This document shows, piece after piece, positions 63,951 to 64,000 of a stretch of 64,000 nucleotides of DNA. Every line of letters starts with the position of its first letter. The first letter of the stretch is position 1. The notes under the pieces are model-generated. The model ran no database searches. It was not told where the DNA came from and worked only from the letters and a program-made list of their open reading frames with translations. The translations under genes were made by a program, and so were the position numbers. Source of the DNA: Sphingobacterium sp. JB170. Its GTDB lineage: Bacteria; Bacteroidota; Bacteroidia; Sphingobacteriales; Sphingobacteriaceae. The stretch spans positions 23,567-87,566 of the forward strand of contig NZ_FUKU01000061.1 in assembly GCF_900163865.1 (NCBI RefSeq). The letters are read 5' to 3'.

Positions 63951-64000
63951 GTGTGCCCAGCATGGGCAATAACTCTAGGGTGTAAGTCCCGAACACGCCT
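63951..64000 (+). mobile_element. 5' end of a group II intron (runs off the window)
   Basis: The window's last 50 bases begin GTGTGCCCAGCATGGGCA, the 5' GUGUG start of a bacterial group II intron with its first small stem (GCCCAGCATGGGC). ACTCTAGGGTGTAAGTCCC and then a CGAACACGCC segment follow, the characteristic start of domain I. It is inserted directly downstream of a rho-independent terminator, the preferred target of class C introns. The maturase/reverse transcriptase gene would lie beyond the window. Confidence 0.75.

Noticed and set aside
1..64000. tRNA, rRNA, CRISPR arrays, IS transposases, prophage genes
   Set aside because: Looked for in the intergenic regions and not seen.

Overview
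The window looks like chromosomal DNA from a Bacteroidota bacterium, most likely Sphingobacteriaceae (a Sphingobacterium, Parapedobacter or Olivibacter relative). The grounds are four SusC/SusD outer-membrane pairs, many lipoprotein signals, weak Shine-Dalgarno sequences, TAnnTTTG-type promoter elements, and a DNA polymerase III alpha subunit with a fused N-terminal exonuclease domain. No tRNA, rRNA, CRISPR array or IS transposase was seen.

Region by region. 1-6.3 kb: the end of a glycan locus, with a GH92 C-terminal domain fused to a six-hairpin glycosidase domain, then a SusC/SusD pair closed by a terminator. 6.4-13.9 kb: a minus-strand flavodoxin-fold reductase and a complete RND efflux system (TetR regulator, membrane-fusion protein, RND pump, outer-membrane channel), with three copies of one palindromic operator at the regulator and pump promoters. 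14.4-25 kb: mixed housekeeping and stress genes: esterase, secreted protein, dicarboxylate transporter, VF530 protein, FAD-dependent lipoprotein oxidoreductase, ECF sigma factor with a small membrane protein, an MdaB-type reductase divergent from a LysR regulator, Hsp20 and a di-haem cytochrome.

25.4-30.2 kb: a second SusC/SusD pair, followed by a remnant that resembles the start of a Fic protein. 30.5-31.5 kb: a luciferase-like flavin monooxygenase. 31.8-44.5 kb: the most complete polysaccharide-utilisation locus. A membrane-spanning regulator (periplasmic lectin/kelch-like part, one membrane helix, cytoplasmic SARP-type DNA-binding part) is divergent from GH76 - SusC - SusD - DUF3823 - TIM-barrel glycosidase. 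The intergenic region carries a repeated GGGTTAAAA motif that is a candidate binding site. The last glycosidase is interrupted by one in-frame TAA. GH92 and GH76 together suggest alpha-mannan as a substrate.

44.8-53.1 kb: an EthD/HxlR divergent pair, a fourth SusC/SusD pair on the minus strand, and a decayed rhamnogalacturonan acetylesterase-like gene. 53.2-58.8 kb: a secreted LamG-like protein, a small conserved protein flanked by two copies of a structured hairpin-plus-leader element, and a DPP-IV-type peptidase overlapping an Xaa-Pro aminopeptidase. 59-64 kb: dnaE, trxA with a strong terminator and, immediately after the terminator T-run, the 5' end of a group II intron that runs off the window.

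Overall this is a glycan-scavenging genome segment with signs of gene decay: two genes with single in-frame TAA codons, one multiply frameshifted esterase and one Fic remnant.
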